Below, piece after piece: positions 1 to 8,620 of a stretch of 36,004 nucleotides of DNA. The stretch is from contig SUWI01000018.1 in assembly GCA_015061565.1 (NCBI GenBank), positions 1 to 36,004 on the forward strand. Direction: 5' to 3'. The notes below the pieces were generated by a model that was given only the letters and a program-made list of their open reading frames with translations, searched no databases and was not told where the DNA came from. The position numbers and the translations under genes were made by a program. The stretch is from Lentisphaerota bacterium. Its GTDB lineage: Bacteria > Verrucomicrobiota > Lentisphaeria > Victivallales > UBA1829. Each line of letters opens with the position of its first letter. Within the stretch, counting starts at the first letter, position 1.

Positions 1-1
1 C

Positions 2-1357
2 TTCGGGCTGACCGACATCATCGACGACGCCCGTTTCTTTGCAAAAATGAATCAGGAAAAATGCACCTACGATGTGACGATTTTCCTGACCCTGCATCCT
101 GAAAGCGCGGATTTCGAACTGATCCTCGACGAGCGGCCGATCCCCTGGACCGAAGCACTCGCCGACTGGCGCAAACAGCTGAACATTCCCGTGCAGAAAT
201 TTCCCGCAGGCGCCTGGAAACCGGTCTTCTGCACCTGGTATGCGGTCCATGCCGCCGTCACGCAGGACTGGGTCGAAAAAAATGCCGAGATCGCCTCGGA
301 ACTCGGTTTCGGAACGTTGATCATCGACGACGGCTGGTGTTTCGATGTCATGAAACGCGTTTCCCCGCAGACCATTCCCGACTGGTATGAATGGATCGGC
401 GACTGGAACCTTTCCACGAAAAAATTCCCCGATTTCGTCAACCACCGCAACCGCGTTCAGGCTATGGGCATGAAATATATGCTCTGGGTGGCACCGTTCC
501 TGGTCGGAGCAAAAAGCGAATTCAAAAAACAGTATCCAGACTGTTTCAAGCCAGAATACAAGGAAGGCGAATACACCATCGACAGCCGGAAGAAAGACGC
601 CCTTGCGGCTCAGCTCGCAAAAATGAAACACGTCATGCACGATTATGGACTGGACGGGCTGAAAGTCGACTTCATCGATTATATCTATCCGAACACGGAA
701 GAATCGGAAGGACGCGAAGTCATGGCCTTTGTCCGCGAACTCGCCAAGGTGATCCGGGCCGAAAAAGCCGATGCGCTGATCGAGTTCCGTCAATGCTACG
801 CCACGCCCGGCATGGCTCCTTACGGCACCCAGTTCCGCGCCGGCGACGTCCCGTTCGATTTCATCGACAATTTCCAGCGGATCTCGCAGATCCGGATTTC
901 CATGGGCGACGGCATCCCGGTGCACGCCGATCCGGTTTACTGGCATCCGCAGGAATCCCCGATGAACATTTCCCGCCACATGATCGCCTCGCTCGGCGGC
1001 GTACCGATGCTGTCCATGGATCTGCTCGCGGTCAGCGAGACCGAAAAGAAAATCATCCGGCGCTGGCTGAAATTCTATGAAGAACACCTGGAAACCTTCT
1101 GCTTCGGACACTGGAAAGTGGTCCATCATCAGAGCAATACCGCTTATATGAGCGTAACCGGCAAAGGCGAAAGCATTGTCATCCTGCTCGATCCAGCCAG
1201 GCTGAACGAGGCGGTGAAAGACCTCAAGGGGACCGTCACCGTGCTGAACCTTTCGGAATACAACCTGGAATTGGCAGGAGCCGAGACCTCCGACGGCGAA
1301 GGCAAAGCCGGCAAAGCAGGCATCATTGTGCCGGGCGGCGCCGGGGTCCGGAAATAA
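2..1357 (+). CDS. GH36-like alpha-galactosidase, 5'-truncated by the window edge
   Basis: Probably hydrolyses terminal alpha-galactosides. The reading frame is open from base 2 with no stop, so the ATG at 47 is very likely internal and the N-terminal beta domain lies outside the window. Numbered from that ATG, the barrel shows LIIDDGW (91-97), LWVAPF (146-151), and LKVDF with Asp208 in the place of the family nucleophile (the GH36/27 K-x-D motif). Asp267 in RAGDVP is a candidate acid/base. The C-terminus ends in a beta-rich tail with IIVPGGAG, normal for the family, so the 3' end looks intact. No signal peptide can be judged because the start is missing. It is probably the last gene of an operon entering from the left. 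The family call is confident; alpha-galactosidase versus another GH36 activity is inferred. Confidence 0.8.
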   Translation, partial: FGLTDIIDDARFFAKMNQEKCTYDVTIFLTLHPESADFELILDERPIPWTEALADWRKQLNIPVQKFPAGAWKPVFCTWYAVHAAVTQDWVEKNAEIASELGFGTLIIDDGWCFDVMKRVSPQTIPDWYEWIGDWNLSTKKFPDFVNHRNRVQAMGMKYMLWVAPFLVGAKSEFKKQYPDCFKPEYKEGEYTIDSRKKDALAAQLAKMKHVMHDYGLDGLKVDFIDYIYPNTEESEGREVMAFVRELAKVIRAEKADALIEFRQCYATPGMAPYGTQFRAGDVPFDFIDNFQRISQIRISMGDGIPVHADPVYWHPQESPMNISRHMIASLGGVPMLSMDLLAVSETEKKIIRRWLKFYEEHLETFCFGHWKVVHHQSNTAYMSVTGKGESIVILLDPARLNEAVKDLKGTVTVLNLSEYNLELAGAETSDGEGKAGKAGIIVPGGAGVRK

Positions 1358-1510
1358 AACCGGATCAGGGGATCAAATGCCCCACGGTCTACACCTGCCA
1401 TGCGGACCGTTCCGTGCTGGAAATCGAATGGCAGATCAGCAACCATGCCGGCACAACGCCGCCGACTGATCCCTGCCGATAAAAAAATTGATTTTTTTTT
1501 GAAACGGGAC
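1358..1510 (+). other. Gene-free spacer with a short protein-like open stretch
   Basis: Between the GH36-like gene and the LacI promoter. Frame 1 is open from inside the previous gene to the TAA at about 1481 and reads plausibly as protein (for example VYTCHADRSVLEIEW), but it has no start codon or ribosome binding site of its own. It may be a remnant of a deleted gene end. The spacer ends in an A7/T8 tract near 1484-1500. Confidence 0.3.
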
Positions 1511-1539
1511 TTGACAAAAAAGATTGCAGCATATAAAGT
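1511..1539 (+). promoter_or_regulatory. Promoter of the LacI-DUF4838 operon
   Basis: TTGACA at 1511-1516 is a consensus -35 element. The -10 is either TATAAA at 1532-1537 (15-base spacing) or TAAAGT at 1534-1539 (17-base spacing). An inverted repeat begins two bases downstream, which suits repression by the encoded LacI protein. Confidence 0.6.
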
Positions 1540-1540
1540 A

Positions 1541-1564
1541 TACACGATTGATATGAATCGTGTA
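1541..1564 (+). promoter_or_regulatory. Candidate LacI-family operator (9-bp inverted repeat)
   Basis: TACACGATT at 1541-1549 and AATCGTGTA at 1556-1564 are perfect reverse complements separated by six bases whose inner four (ATAT) are also palindromic, so 11 of 12 base pairs are symmetric. The position just after the -10 and 29 bases before the start codon of a LacI gene is typical for an autoregulatory operator. Confidence 0.65.
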
Positions 1565-1592
1565 AAGTAACTCTTGCAGAGGAACGAAAAAT

Positions 1593-2624
1593 ATGGTGCG
1601 ACGCATTACCATGCAGCAAATTGCCGATGCCGTGCACATGTCGAGGGCATCCGTATCGGCGGTGCTCGGCAACAAGCCGAATTGTTTTGTTTCGGAAAAG
1701 AAGCGGGCACAGATCCATGAAACTGCCGTCCGTCTGGGCTATACACCGAATCTGCTGGCCCGCGGCCTGCGGAATGGACGGACCAATATGATCGGCCTGC
1801 TGTGCAGTTCGATGCAGAGCGAGATCAACAAGCGGGAACTGGTCTGTCTGGTCAATCTCCTGCTCGAACACGGTTACAGTTCCAATATCGTATATTATAA
1901 AGGTGAAATGGAAAAACTGCGTGCGGCCAGCTCGGAACTGATGGCCCGCGGCTGCGATGCCCTGATCGTTTCCCGGGCGCAGCACAGCACCGAAAACGAA
2001 GAACATACCATCGTCAATTCATTCACGGACAAGGCGGTATTCCTCTTTGCAGGAAATCCGGACCGGACAGCGGACCAGGATATCGTCTACGATTTCCGTG
2101 CCGGATTTCTGGAAGCGGCGGATCATCTGAAAAAACTCGGCCATCGGAAAATCAAAATGCTGAAGCACAGATCGGAACCGCATGATCCGGGATTGATCGG
2201 ATTTCAGGAAGCATTGGAGCAACTGCAGCTGGATACCGATTCACCTGTCTGCTGCGTTTCGGAGGTGAAGGATATCACCCCGGATTTCATGAAGGAATTC
2301 CTGCGGAAAAATCCATCCTGCACGGCGCTGGTCTGCCGCAACGACGTCATCGCCATGCGGGTCATCCAGAGCTGTGCGAAACTGGGCATCCGCGTTCCCG
2401 AAGACCTTTCCGTCATCGGCTTCGACGACATTGATACAAGCGCATATTCCATTCCGGCGCTGACCACGATCCAGCAGCCGGTCGAAGCCGCGGCGGAAGA
2501 AACAGTCAACCTGATACTGAATATGCTGGAAGGTCAAGCAAATCCGGTATGTCACAGTCTGTCGACCAGACTGGTCATACGGGAAAGCACAGCGAGAATT
2601 CCGAATAAAACACAAGTTCAATAA
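1593..2624 (+). CDS. LacI-family transcriptional regulator
   Basis: DNA-binding repressor or activator of the adjacent sugar genes. The N-terminal helix-turn-helix covers about residues 5-27 (ITMQQIADAVHMSRASVSAVL), followed by a hinge helix near 50-62 (YTPNLLARGLR) and a periplasmic-binding-protein-like effector domain to the end (VIGFDDIDTSAYSIPALTTIQQP is the usual C-terminal lobe signature). At 343 aa it has normal length. AGAGGA at 1578-1583 is the ribosome binding site for the ATG at 1593; an ATG at 1611 is possible but less well placed. The DUF4838 gene follows after 41 bases, so they are probably co-transcribed. A 24-bp palindrome directly upstream suggests autoregulation. The effector sugar cannot be told from sequence. 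Confidence 0.92.
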   Translation: MVRRITMQQIADAVHMSRASVSAVLGNKPNCFVSEKKRAQIHETAVRLGYTPNLLARGLRNGRTNMIGLLCSSMQSEINKRELVCLVNLLLEHGYSSNIVYYKGEMEKLRAASSELMARGCDALIVSRAQHSTENEEHTIVNSFTDKAVFLFAGNPDRTADQDIVYDFRAGFLEAADHLKKLGHRKIKMLKHRSEPHDPGLIGFQEALEQLQLDTDSPVCCVSEVKDITPDFMKEFLRKNPSCTALVCRNDVIAMRVIQSCAKLGIRVPEDLSVIGFDDIDTSAYSIPALTTIQQPVEAAAEETVNLILNMLEGQANPVCHSLSTRLVIRESTARIPNKTQVQ

Positions 2625-2665
2625 AAAAAGAGGCCGGGATCTTTGAAACCGGACCGGAGGAGAAA

Positions 2666-5026
2666 ATGATGAAAAAATTGATGACTTTGCTGATCGTTTC
2701 GGCGGTATCCGCGGCGATGGCCGCGTCTTTTACCGTGGATCCGGAAAACGCCCTGATCGTGGTGGCTCCCAAAGCCGGAGCGGTTTCCCGTCTGGCGGCG
2801 GCTGAACTTCAATACTATCTTCAGCTGATGACCGGCAAAAAGATCGCCGTCGCCTCCAAGGCGGCACCGGACAAATATATTTTCCTCTTTGAAAAACCGG
2901 CCGGGATCAAGCTGAAGCCCGAGGAAGCGGTCTGGGAAACCACGGAAAAGATGACCCGTTTTTACGGGGACTCCTCCCCGGTCCATCCGCGTGCCAATGC
3001 ACTTGCCATTTTCCTTCGCGCTCCGCGGACCGGCGATCTGACCGCGGTCTATGACTTCCTCGAGCGTCAGCTCAAATTCCGCTTTCTCGCACCCGGCGAA
3101 CTGGGGACGGGTTATGTTCCCGCCGGGACGCTCAAGCTGGAAACCGGGGAGAACCGCTGGGCGCCGGGTCAGCTGATCAAGCGGGAGATCCGCAGCGGCA
3201 ACGGGAATGCCAAAGCGGCAGCGAACAACCTGACACTGCCGGAATTTTACCGCAGGAAAGCGCCGACGGATATTCCGAAACGCAATCTGGATACGCTCCG
3301 CTGGCTGAAGCAGCAGCGCATGGGTTCGAGCGTCCATTTCACTTACGGACATGCCTTCACCAGGTGGTGGAAACTCTACGGGGCCGAACATCCGGAGTAT
3401 TTTGCCCTTCACAAGGGAAAGCGCGCCCCCTGGGGCAATCCGGCCAACATCAAAATGTGCCCGTCCTGCAGCGGCCTGATCGACCAGATCGTCAGCAACT
3501 GGAAAAACGCCAAGGTCCGCTCTTCCATGATCAACGTGTGTGAAAACGACTGGGGAAATTACTGCGAATGTGAGGGATGCCGCAAGCTGGACGCCCCGGT
3601 CCGTCCGGGCGAAAAATGGGACACCGACCTGACCGACCGTTATCTCTGGATGGCCAACGAAGTCATCCGGCGGGCGCGTAAGATCGACCCCGAGGTGAAA
3701 GTCGGCTTCTATGCCTACAGCGTCTACCGCTTCCCGCCCCGGAAATTCCGCGTGGAGCCGGGCATCGTCATCGGTTTTGTTCCCGGCATGACGAGCTGGC
3801 AGAAGACCGACGAGATGTATAAGGAATGGCGCAAAATGGGCGCGGACATGATGTTCCAGCGTCCCAACGACCAGCATATCAACACCGGGCTTCCCATGGG
3901 GATCGAAGAGATCATGTTCAAACACTTCCAGATCGGATACCGGAACGGCATGATCGGCACGGACTACGATATGCTCCACGGCTTCTGGCCGGCGACCGGG
4001 ATCGCCGATTACATTCTCGCCCGTGCCCATATTTATCCGGAACGGAGTTTCGAAGAACACGTCGACGAATATTGTTCGGCATACGGAGACGCAGCTCCCG
4101 AGGTCAAGGAGTATTATGCATACTGGCGCAATGAAGTCTTCGATAAACGCCTCTATCCGAACCGGAAGAAAATCGAGGAAAAAGGACGTTACGGCAACTT
4201 CCGGCGCGGGCTGATGTGGGATCTGCCCAAATATTATTTCGAAAAGGATTTCGATCTCACGGACGCCATGCTGCAGAAGGGGCTGCAGAAAAATCTCAAC
4301 CGCCGGGAAAAGGAACTGCTGGAACAGCTGATCCTGGCGAACCGGCACGCCCGGCTGACCTATTCTGCGCTTGCAGCCTCCGGCGATGCCAAATTTGCGG
4401 CGGCCAGGCCCCTGCATCAGTTCCGGCAGGAGAACTGGGACAAGATCAACATGAACTGGTACCGGCTTTTCAGCATTGAGGCGGCATTCGGAGATGTGAC
4501 CGGAGGCAAGCTCTCCGCCGCCCTGGAACAGTTTGCCGACGGCAAAGCCCTCACCCTCCGCTGGTATTTCAAACCCGATCCCAAAGATGAAGGGGACAAG
4601 ATGAACTGGAAGGATACCCCGTTCACCTCAGCGGAAAAGGAATGGCACAAGGTCTATGTCAACTCCGGCTGGGAAAACCCCGGAAATTACGCCGATCCGG
4701 CCATGCGCAGTTTCATGAAAAATTACGACGGCACCGGCTGGTATGCACTGCGCCTCAATATTCCGAAGAAATGGCAGGGCAAAAAAATCTTTCTGCACTT
4801 CGGTGCTGTCGATGAATCCGCCTGGATCTACCTCAACGGAAAATTCTGCGGCGAACGTGTCAGCAAAGATCCCGATGACTGGAAGAAATCTTTTTCGATC
4901 CGGATCGACCAGAATATCAACTGGCAGCAAAAATACCAGTCGCTCGTGGTCAAGGTGCGGGACATCGGCGGACAAGGCGGCATCTGGCAGCCGGTGGCAC
5001 TGGGATGCAAGGAAAAAGAGGAATGA
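2666..5026 (+). CDS. Exported DUF4838-type putative glycoside hydrolase with C-terminal sugar-binding domain
   Basis: Probably acts outside the cytoplasm on a carbohydrate; the activity of the DUF4838 family is unknown to me. The N-terminus (MKKLMTLLIVSAVSAAMA) is a signal peptide. GGAGG at 2656-2660 is five bases from the first ATG and eight from the second (2669), so the second may be the true start. Residues about 25-150 resemble the alpha-glucuronidase-like N-terminal domain found before many GH barrels. Residues about 180-480 are the DUF4838 core, with HPEYFALHKG and a Cys cluster (C300, C302, C305) in NYCECEGC. About 690-786 is a GH2-type jelly-roll sugar-binding module (HFGAVDESAWIYLNGKFCGE). 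It follows a LacI gene and precedes a pseudopilin gene. Confidence 0.82.
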   Translation: MMKKLMTLLIVSAVSAAMAASFTVDPENALIVVAPKAGAVSRLAAAELQYYLQLMTGKKIAVASKAAPDKYIFLFEKPAGIKLKPEEAVWETTEKMTRFYGDSSPVHPRANALAIFLRAPRTGDLTAVYDFLERQLKFRFLAPGELGTGYVPAGTLKLETGENRWAPGQLIKREIRSGNGNAKAAANNLTLPEFYRRKAPTDIPKRNLDTLRWLKQQRMGSSVHFTYGHAFTRWWKLYGAEHPEYFALHKGKRAPWGNPANIKMCPSCSGLIDQIVSNWKNAKVRSSMINVCENDWGNYCECEGCRKLDAPVRPGEKWDTDLTDRYLWMANEVIRRARKIDPEVKVGFYAYSVYRFPPRKFRVEPGIVIGFVPGMTSWQKTDEMYKEWRKMGADMMFQRPNDQHINTGLPMGIEEIMFKHFQIGYRNGMIGTDYDMLHGFWPATGIADYILARAHIYPERSFEEHVDEYCSAYGDAAPEVKEYYAYWRNEVFDKRLYPNRKKIEEKGRYGNFRRGLMWDLPKYYFEKDFDLTDAMLQKGLQKNLNRREKELLEQLILANRHARLTYSALAASGDAKFAAARPLHQFRQENWDKINMNWYRLFSIEAAFGDVTGGKLSAALEQFADGKALTLRWYFKPDPKDEGDKMNWKDTPFTSAEKEWHKVYVNSGWENPGNYADPAMRSFMKNYDGTGWYALRLNIPKKWQGKKIFLHFGAVDESAWIYLNGKFCGERVSKDPDDWKKSFSIRIDQNINWQQKYQSLVVKVRDIGGQGGIWQPVALGCKEKEE

Positions 5027-5045
5027 TGAAAGATGAGAGATGAAA
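5025..5045 (+). repeat. Three 7-bp tandem units
   Basis: GATGAAA, GATGAGA, GATGAAA lie head to tail, starting in the stop codon of the DUF4838 gene. The function is unknown; it could be slippage-prone filler. Confidence 0.5.
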
Positions 5046-5088
5046 AAAGAAACGCATATCTCATATCTGGACGGGTCTGCCGCGAACA

Positions 5089-5124
5089 GTCGGACCGGTC
5101 CAACTTGTCAGACTTGTCCGACAA
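5089..5124 (+). repeat. Array of four degenerate 9-bp units
   Basis: GTCGGACCG, GTCCAACTT, GTCAGACTT and GTCCGACAA follow each other exactly. The array is flanked by the direct repeat CCGCGAA (starting near 5080 and 5126). The same type of array occurs twice at 35601-35769. No ORF of quality covers the area. Confidence 0.6.
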
Positions 5125-5229
5125 CCGCGAATCCAGGGATCTCGCAATACGGCATCGGCCTCGCCGGATAAAAATGCAGAAACGAAGATTTTCGACACAA
5201 TTATATAACTCGCAGAAAGGAAACAGACC

Positions 5230-5970
5230 ATGAACATTATTTCATCATTCATCTCCATGTCCTCCGCAGCACGAAGAGCGGAGGAGGATCACCTTTCATC
5301 ACCCCGGCGAAAGCGGAGCTTTACGCTCATAGAGCTTCTGGTGGTGATCGCGATCATTGCGATCCTGGCCTCGCTGCTGCTGCCGGCGCTGAAGCAGGCG
5401 CGGAACAATGCCCGCGCCATCAGCTGTGTGAATCTTTTCGGACAGTTCGGCAAATGCACCGTGCAGTATGTCGATGACAATCAGGGATTCCTGATGCCCT
5501 ACATGAATTACGGCACTGCCGGTTCCTGGAGTTCCACCACCAAGATGGCGATGGGATGCGAACCGGCCCGGTGGCTCTTCACCCCCTATATGCAGCCGCG
5601 GGGATCGAGCTCAATCGGTCTGCTGAGAAGGAATCAGACGAAACGTCCCAGTATTGACTGTCCAGCCCGGGAATTCGATCCTTCGACCAGCGGCGATACC
5701 GAATTTATTTTCGGAATCAATTATTCCATTGCAGGAACCAATGCCCCGCCGAAAACCACCCGCTGCCAGAGACCTTCCGCAACCTCCATTCTGGCGGAGT
5801 GCCATTCCACAGCCGCCGCCCAGTACGGGCTGGGGGCCGCAAGAACGATCTGGTTCGTCCAGCATCAGAACCGGGCAAGCGTTGCTTACATCGACGGTCA
5901 TGCCGGTCTGCTCAGACGCGAACAGCACCCGGCGATCGATACCTTCCCATTCTATAAGGTCCGCCCGTAA
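5230..5970 (+). CDS. Prepilin-type N-terminal methylation domain protein (pseudopilin-like, DUF1559-like)
   Basis: A short secreted or membrane-anchored protein with a type IV pilin/type II secretion pseudopilin N-terminus: [17 protein letters not shown], with the conserved Glu at +5 (E35). The residue before the cleavage position is Ser30, not the usual Gly. A 30-residue basic, Ser/Arg-rich extension precedes the motif, longer than the few residues of standard prepilins. The C-terminal half is globular and ends in [13 protein letters not shown], the aspartate-glycine-histidine ending common in this lineage's paralogues. GAAAGG at 5214-5220 supports the ATG at 5230. It follows the DUF4838 gene by 203 bases and is probably in the same sugar-responsive unit. 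A role as a substrate-specific surface component is only an inference. Confidence 0.85.
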   Translation: MNIISSFISMSSAARRAEEDHLSSPRRKRSFTLIELLVVIAIIAILASLLLPALKQARNNARAISCVNLFGQFGKCTVQYVDDNQGFLMPYMNYGTAGSWSSTTKMAMGCEPARWLFTPYMQPRGSSSIGLLRRNQTKRPSIDCPAREFDPSTSGDTEFIFGINYSIAGTNAPPKTTRCQRPSATSILAECHSTAAAQYGLGAARTIWFVQHQNRASVAYIDGHAGLLRREQHPAIDTFPFYKVRP

Positions 5971-5978
5971 GAAAACCA

Positions 5979-6013
5979 CCGGCGCAGGTTCTCCGAAAAG
6001 AATGCTGCGCCGG
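5979..6013. terminator. Bidirectional terminator between convergent operons
   Basis: CCGGCGCAG at 5979-5987 pairs perfectly with CTGCGCCGG at 6005-6013, and inside the loop TTCT (5989-5992) pairs with AGAA (5999-6002). On the minus strand a TGGTTTTC tract follows; on the plus strand only ATTT. It sits between the stop codons of the pseudopilin gene and the minus-strand GH20 gene. Confidence 0.6.
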
Positions 6014-6031
6014 ATTTGCCCGACTCGAAAA

Positions 6032-7516
6032 TCAGTATATCTGATGCGGATGATGGCCCGGATCGACCTGATACTGCGCGAATCCGGTCTTTTCGTATTC
6101 GGAAACCTTCATATCCCAGCCGATCTGGCGGACATGATGCGCTATACTCAGACGGAAACCCAAAGCATCGGTGCAAATGACCGCCGGATTCCAGGCGGAA
6201 CAGGCGGCATGTCCGAAGATATTGAGGAACTTCGTGTCATGGGAAACATGCCAGGTAGTTTCGAGCATGCCGAAGAGTTTTTCCTTCGCCGCCATTTTGC
6301 CGAGACTGACCGTGCCGCCGGTATTGAGCCAGGGACAGACCAGCACGCTGAATTTCTCATTTTTGAAAAATTTCGTGGTCGGCCATTCAGGTTCGGGATC
6401 TTCATCCTTCGCTTTGTATCCGTACTGCCAGTCGGCGATCACGATATCGCGGGGAAGTTCCTTGTAAAGACTGCTCAGTTTATGTTTGGGAAGACCGCAG
6501 ACGATATATCCCTTCCAGCGGGGATCGCCCTTTTCCAGCAGCATATCATGCCACATGATGATCCGTGCGCCTTTCTTCCGGAACAGGTCGTGGAAATACA
6601 GGATATGATCGCGGACCAGGTCCTTGAGCACATGGTGGCGGCAGTCGCGGCAGGTCCCGATATTGTCCGCTTCATCGCAGCCGATATGGAAGAACGGCGG
6701 ACGGTCGTAGAATTCATACAGCTCAAGCACCAGATCGGTCAGGATGCGCCGGACATTCGGATTGCTGACGCACCAGGTCCAGCCTTCCGGTTCGAACAGC
6801 GGCTGCAGCTCCGGATGATAATCCAGAATGGCGTGTTTGCCGGTGACCGAACGGGAGGCAGCGGCGTGTCCGAGCAGGTTGAACTGCGGGACCAGCGTGA
6901 TTCCGAGTTCCTTGCCGAGACGGATCAGACGCTTGAGTTCCTTTTTGTCGATCCAGCGGTCCGCCCAGCAGAATTCAGGGTGGGATTCGAACGGAAACAC
7001 GCCCCAGGTCTCGATCACCGCGTAATTGAATTTGTGATATGCGGCGAGCCGGATCTGTTTTTCGATATCCCAGAGCGGAGTTTCCGGAAACACGCAGAGA
7101 TGAATGCCGCGGAATTCCATCGCCGGTTCGTCGCCGATCTCGCATTGGACCAGGAAATATCCGGTGAGTTTTTCCGTGCCGCGGTCAGGCTCCGCCAGCT
7201 GGCGAAGCGTTTTCATCGCGTTCATCAGTCCGGCGGCTGTTGCGGCAGAAATCTCCAGTTCGAATCCGGTCACTTTGATCCGGTAAGCCTCGGAGGAAAG
7301 TTTTTTGGCCGCGGAACTTTCCTTCACGGTAATCCCGGGGACAATCTGCCAGTAAGACTTGAACAGAGCGGCGGCCGTTTTGCGGACCGCGGCGGGACCG
7401 CACAGGACCACGGAACAGCCCTTCCGGAGCTGATACACGGGTCCGTCCTTGAATTTGACTTTCTTCGGGACCGGGATCAGCCGGTCGGTCAGGATTCTGG
7501 TTTCTTCGGCATTCAT
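6032..7516 (-). CDS. GH20-type beta-N-acetylhexosaminidase-like protein
   Basis: Probably removes terminal beta-N-acetylhexosamine (GlcNAc/GalNAc) in the cytoplasm, as no signal peptide is visible. The start was set at the ATG at 7516 (MNAEETRILT); the frame is open further upstream but that part overlaps the end of the preceding gene and is not protein-like. Residues about 10-120 form the GH20b-like N-domain (LIPVPKKVKF, then GFELEISAATAAGLMNAMKT). The barrel starts at about 133 (MEFRGIHLCVF). HIGCDEAD contains the Asp281-Glu282 pair that in GH20 orients the acetamido group and acts as acid/base. A CRDC Cys pair follows shortly after. Length 494 aa. It is the last gene of the minus-strand amino-sugar operon, 14 bases after the oxidoreductase gene. 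Confidence 0.8.
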   Translation of the reverse strand: MNAEETRILTDRLIPVPKKVKFKDGPVYQLRKGCSVVLCGPAAVRKTAAALFKSYWQIVPGITVKESSAAKKLSSEAYRIKVTGFELEISAATAAGLMNAMKTLRQLAEPDRGTEKLTGYFLVQCEIGDEPAMEFRGIHLCVFPETPLWDIEKQIRLAAYHKFNYAVIETWGVFPFESHPEFCWADRWIDKKELKRLIRLGKELGITLVPQFNLLGHAAASRSVTGKHAILDYHPELQPLFEPEGWTWCVSNPNVRRILTDLVLELYEFYDRPPFFHIGCDEADNIGTCRDCRHHVLKDLVRDHILYFHDLFRKKGARIIMWHDMLLEKGDPRWKGYIVCGLPKHKLSSLYKELPRDIVIADWQYGYKAKDEDPEPEWPTTKFFKNEKFSVLVCPWLNTGGTVSLGKMAAKEKLFGMLETTWHVSHDTKFLNIFGHAACSAWNPAVICTDALGFRLSIAHHVRQIGWDMKVSEYEKTGFAQYQVDPGHHPHQIY

Positions 7517-7530
7517 CGTGGTGTTATCTT

Positions 7531-8607
7531 TCAGATCTTCGCGGGGACGCCGGACTCGACGCTGGTGTAGCAGGCGTTCATGCAAGCGATGGTCTGGCGG
7601 TGCCATTTCAGGTTGATCTTCGGCTGCTTGTGATTGCGGATGCAGTCCACGAATTCGTCGATCAGACCGACCCATTCATCGAAATAAGTGTATTGGACCG
7701 TGTAGCGGTCGTTCGGCGCGCCGTTGTGATAGACGTTCGGGCCGAAGCAGTCGCACTGGATCATGCCTTTTTCGCCGGTGATGGTGAGGTTGACTTCCAT
7801 GCGTTTGGGGAAGACTTCCCAGCCGGGAGCGGGCACTTTGAGCCGTTCTTCCAGACGGGACCAGGAGGGGTCGAAGAGGAATGCGGTGCCGTCTTTGAGC
7901 TTGCCGGCCGCCATGATCATGTCTTCGACTTCCAGTTCTTTCCGGAGATTCGGTGCGACTTGCGCGAAAACCGTGTCGTAATCGGAGCCGGTCAGCCAGC
8001 GGATCAGATCGAAAATGTGCGGATGGTCGCAGAGCGCGCCGCCGCGGAAACGCTTGTCGCCCGGAGCCAGCGGAACACGTTTGCCGTAACTGGCTTCCGG
8101 ACTGCCCTGCCACGGGAAGGCCCAGACCGGCGACAGCGTGATGTTGGTCGCCTGGATCGAAAGCAGTTTTCCGAGTTTCCCGGAAGCGATTTCCTGCTGC
8201 AGCCGTTTCACCACCGGATTGTAGTGCATTTCCAGTTCAATCTGACAAACGATTCCGGCCTTGTCAACCATTTCGATCATCTTGTCATATTCGTCCATGT
8301 CGAAAGTCGGAATTTTCATGGACAGGATATGGATTCCGCGTTCGGCGCAGAATTTCATCTCTTCGAAATGCTTTTCGTTGGCGGACGCCAGCACGATGGC
8401 TTCGATATCGGGATGTTCGGCAAGCATCTTTTCGGGATCAAGGTAGCAGGGAACGCCGGTTTTGTAGAGTTCATAAACTTCCTTGGCACGCTCGTCGGCG
8501 GCGCAGGAGGCGACCCAGTCGAGCTTCCGGTTCTCGATCAGGGTCTGGTAATATTTGCGGGTATGGCCGTGGGTCATGCCCATCATGGCGATTTTCACAG
8601 GTTTCAT
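7531..8607 (-). CDS. Gfo/Idh/MocA-family NAD(P)-dependent oxidoreductase
   Basis: Cytoplasmic oxidoreductase likely acting on a sugar or sugar derivative released by the glycosidases of the operon; some members of this superfamily are instead NAD-dependent glycosidases. The Rossmann fold is at about 1-120, with the dinucleotide loop written GMTHGH. The usual EKP motif is MKIP with Lys98 kept. The C-terminal domain has GGALCDHPHIFDLIRWL, giving Asp194 and His197 as the usual active-site pair. Length 358 aa. The ATG at 8607 (MKPVKIAMMG) was chosen because GGAG lies just upstream and because an earlier ATG would overlap the previous gene. Spacing is 13 bases from the gene before and 14 from the GH20 gene. 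Confidence 0.88.
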   Translation of the reverse strand: MKPVKIAMMGMTHGHTRKYYQTLIENRKLDWVASCAADERAKEVYELYKTGVPCYLDPEKMLAEHPDIEAIVLASANEKHFEEMKFCAERGIHILSMKIPTFDMDEYDKMIEMVDKAGIVCQIELEMHYNPVVKRLQQEIASGKLGKLLSIQATNITLSPVWAFPWQGSPEASYGKRVPLAPGDKRFRGGALCDHPHIFDLIRWLTGSDYDTVFAQVAPNLRKELEVEDMIMAAGKLKDGTAFLFDPSWSRLEERLKVPAPGWEVFPKRMEVNLTITGEKGMIQCDCFGPNVYHNGAPNDRYTVQYTYFDEWVGLIDEFVDCIRNHKQPKINLKWHRQTIACMNACYTSVESGVPAKI

Positions 8608-8620
8608 TTCGGTCTCCGGT

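Noticed and set aside
2618-4417. Long open frame antisense to the first DUF4838 gene
   Set aside because: Same cause: GC-rich codon bias leaves the complementary frame open. The product is low-complexity and unlike any family.
5033-5233. Small open frame in the gap before the pseudopilin gene
   Set aside because: It is made largely of the 7-bp and 9-bp repeats, has no ribosome binding site and no protein-like content.
5654-7570. Long open frame antisense to the GH20-like gene
   Set aside because: It mirrors the codon pattern of a well-supported gene, crosses the end of the pseudopilin gene, and has no recognisable domain or ribosome binding site.
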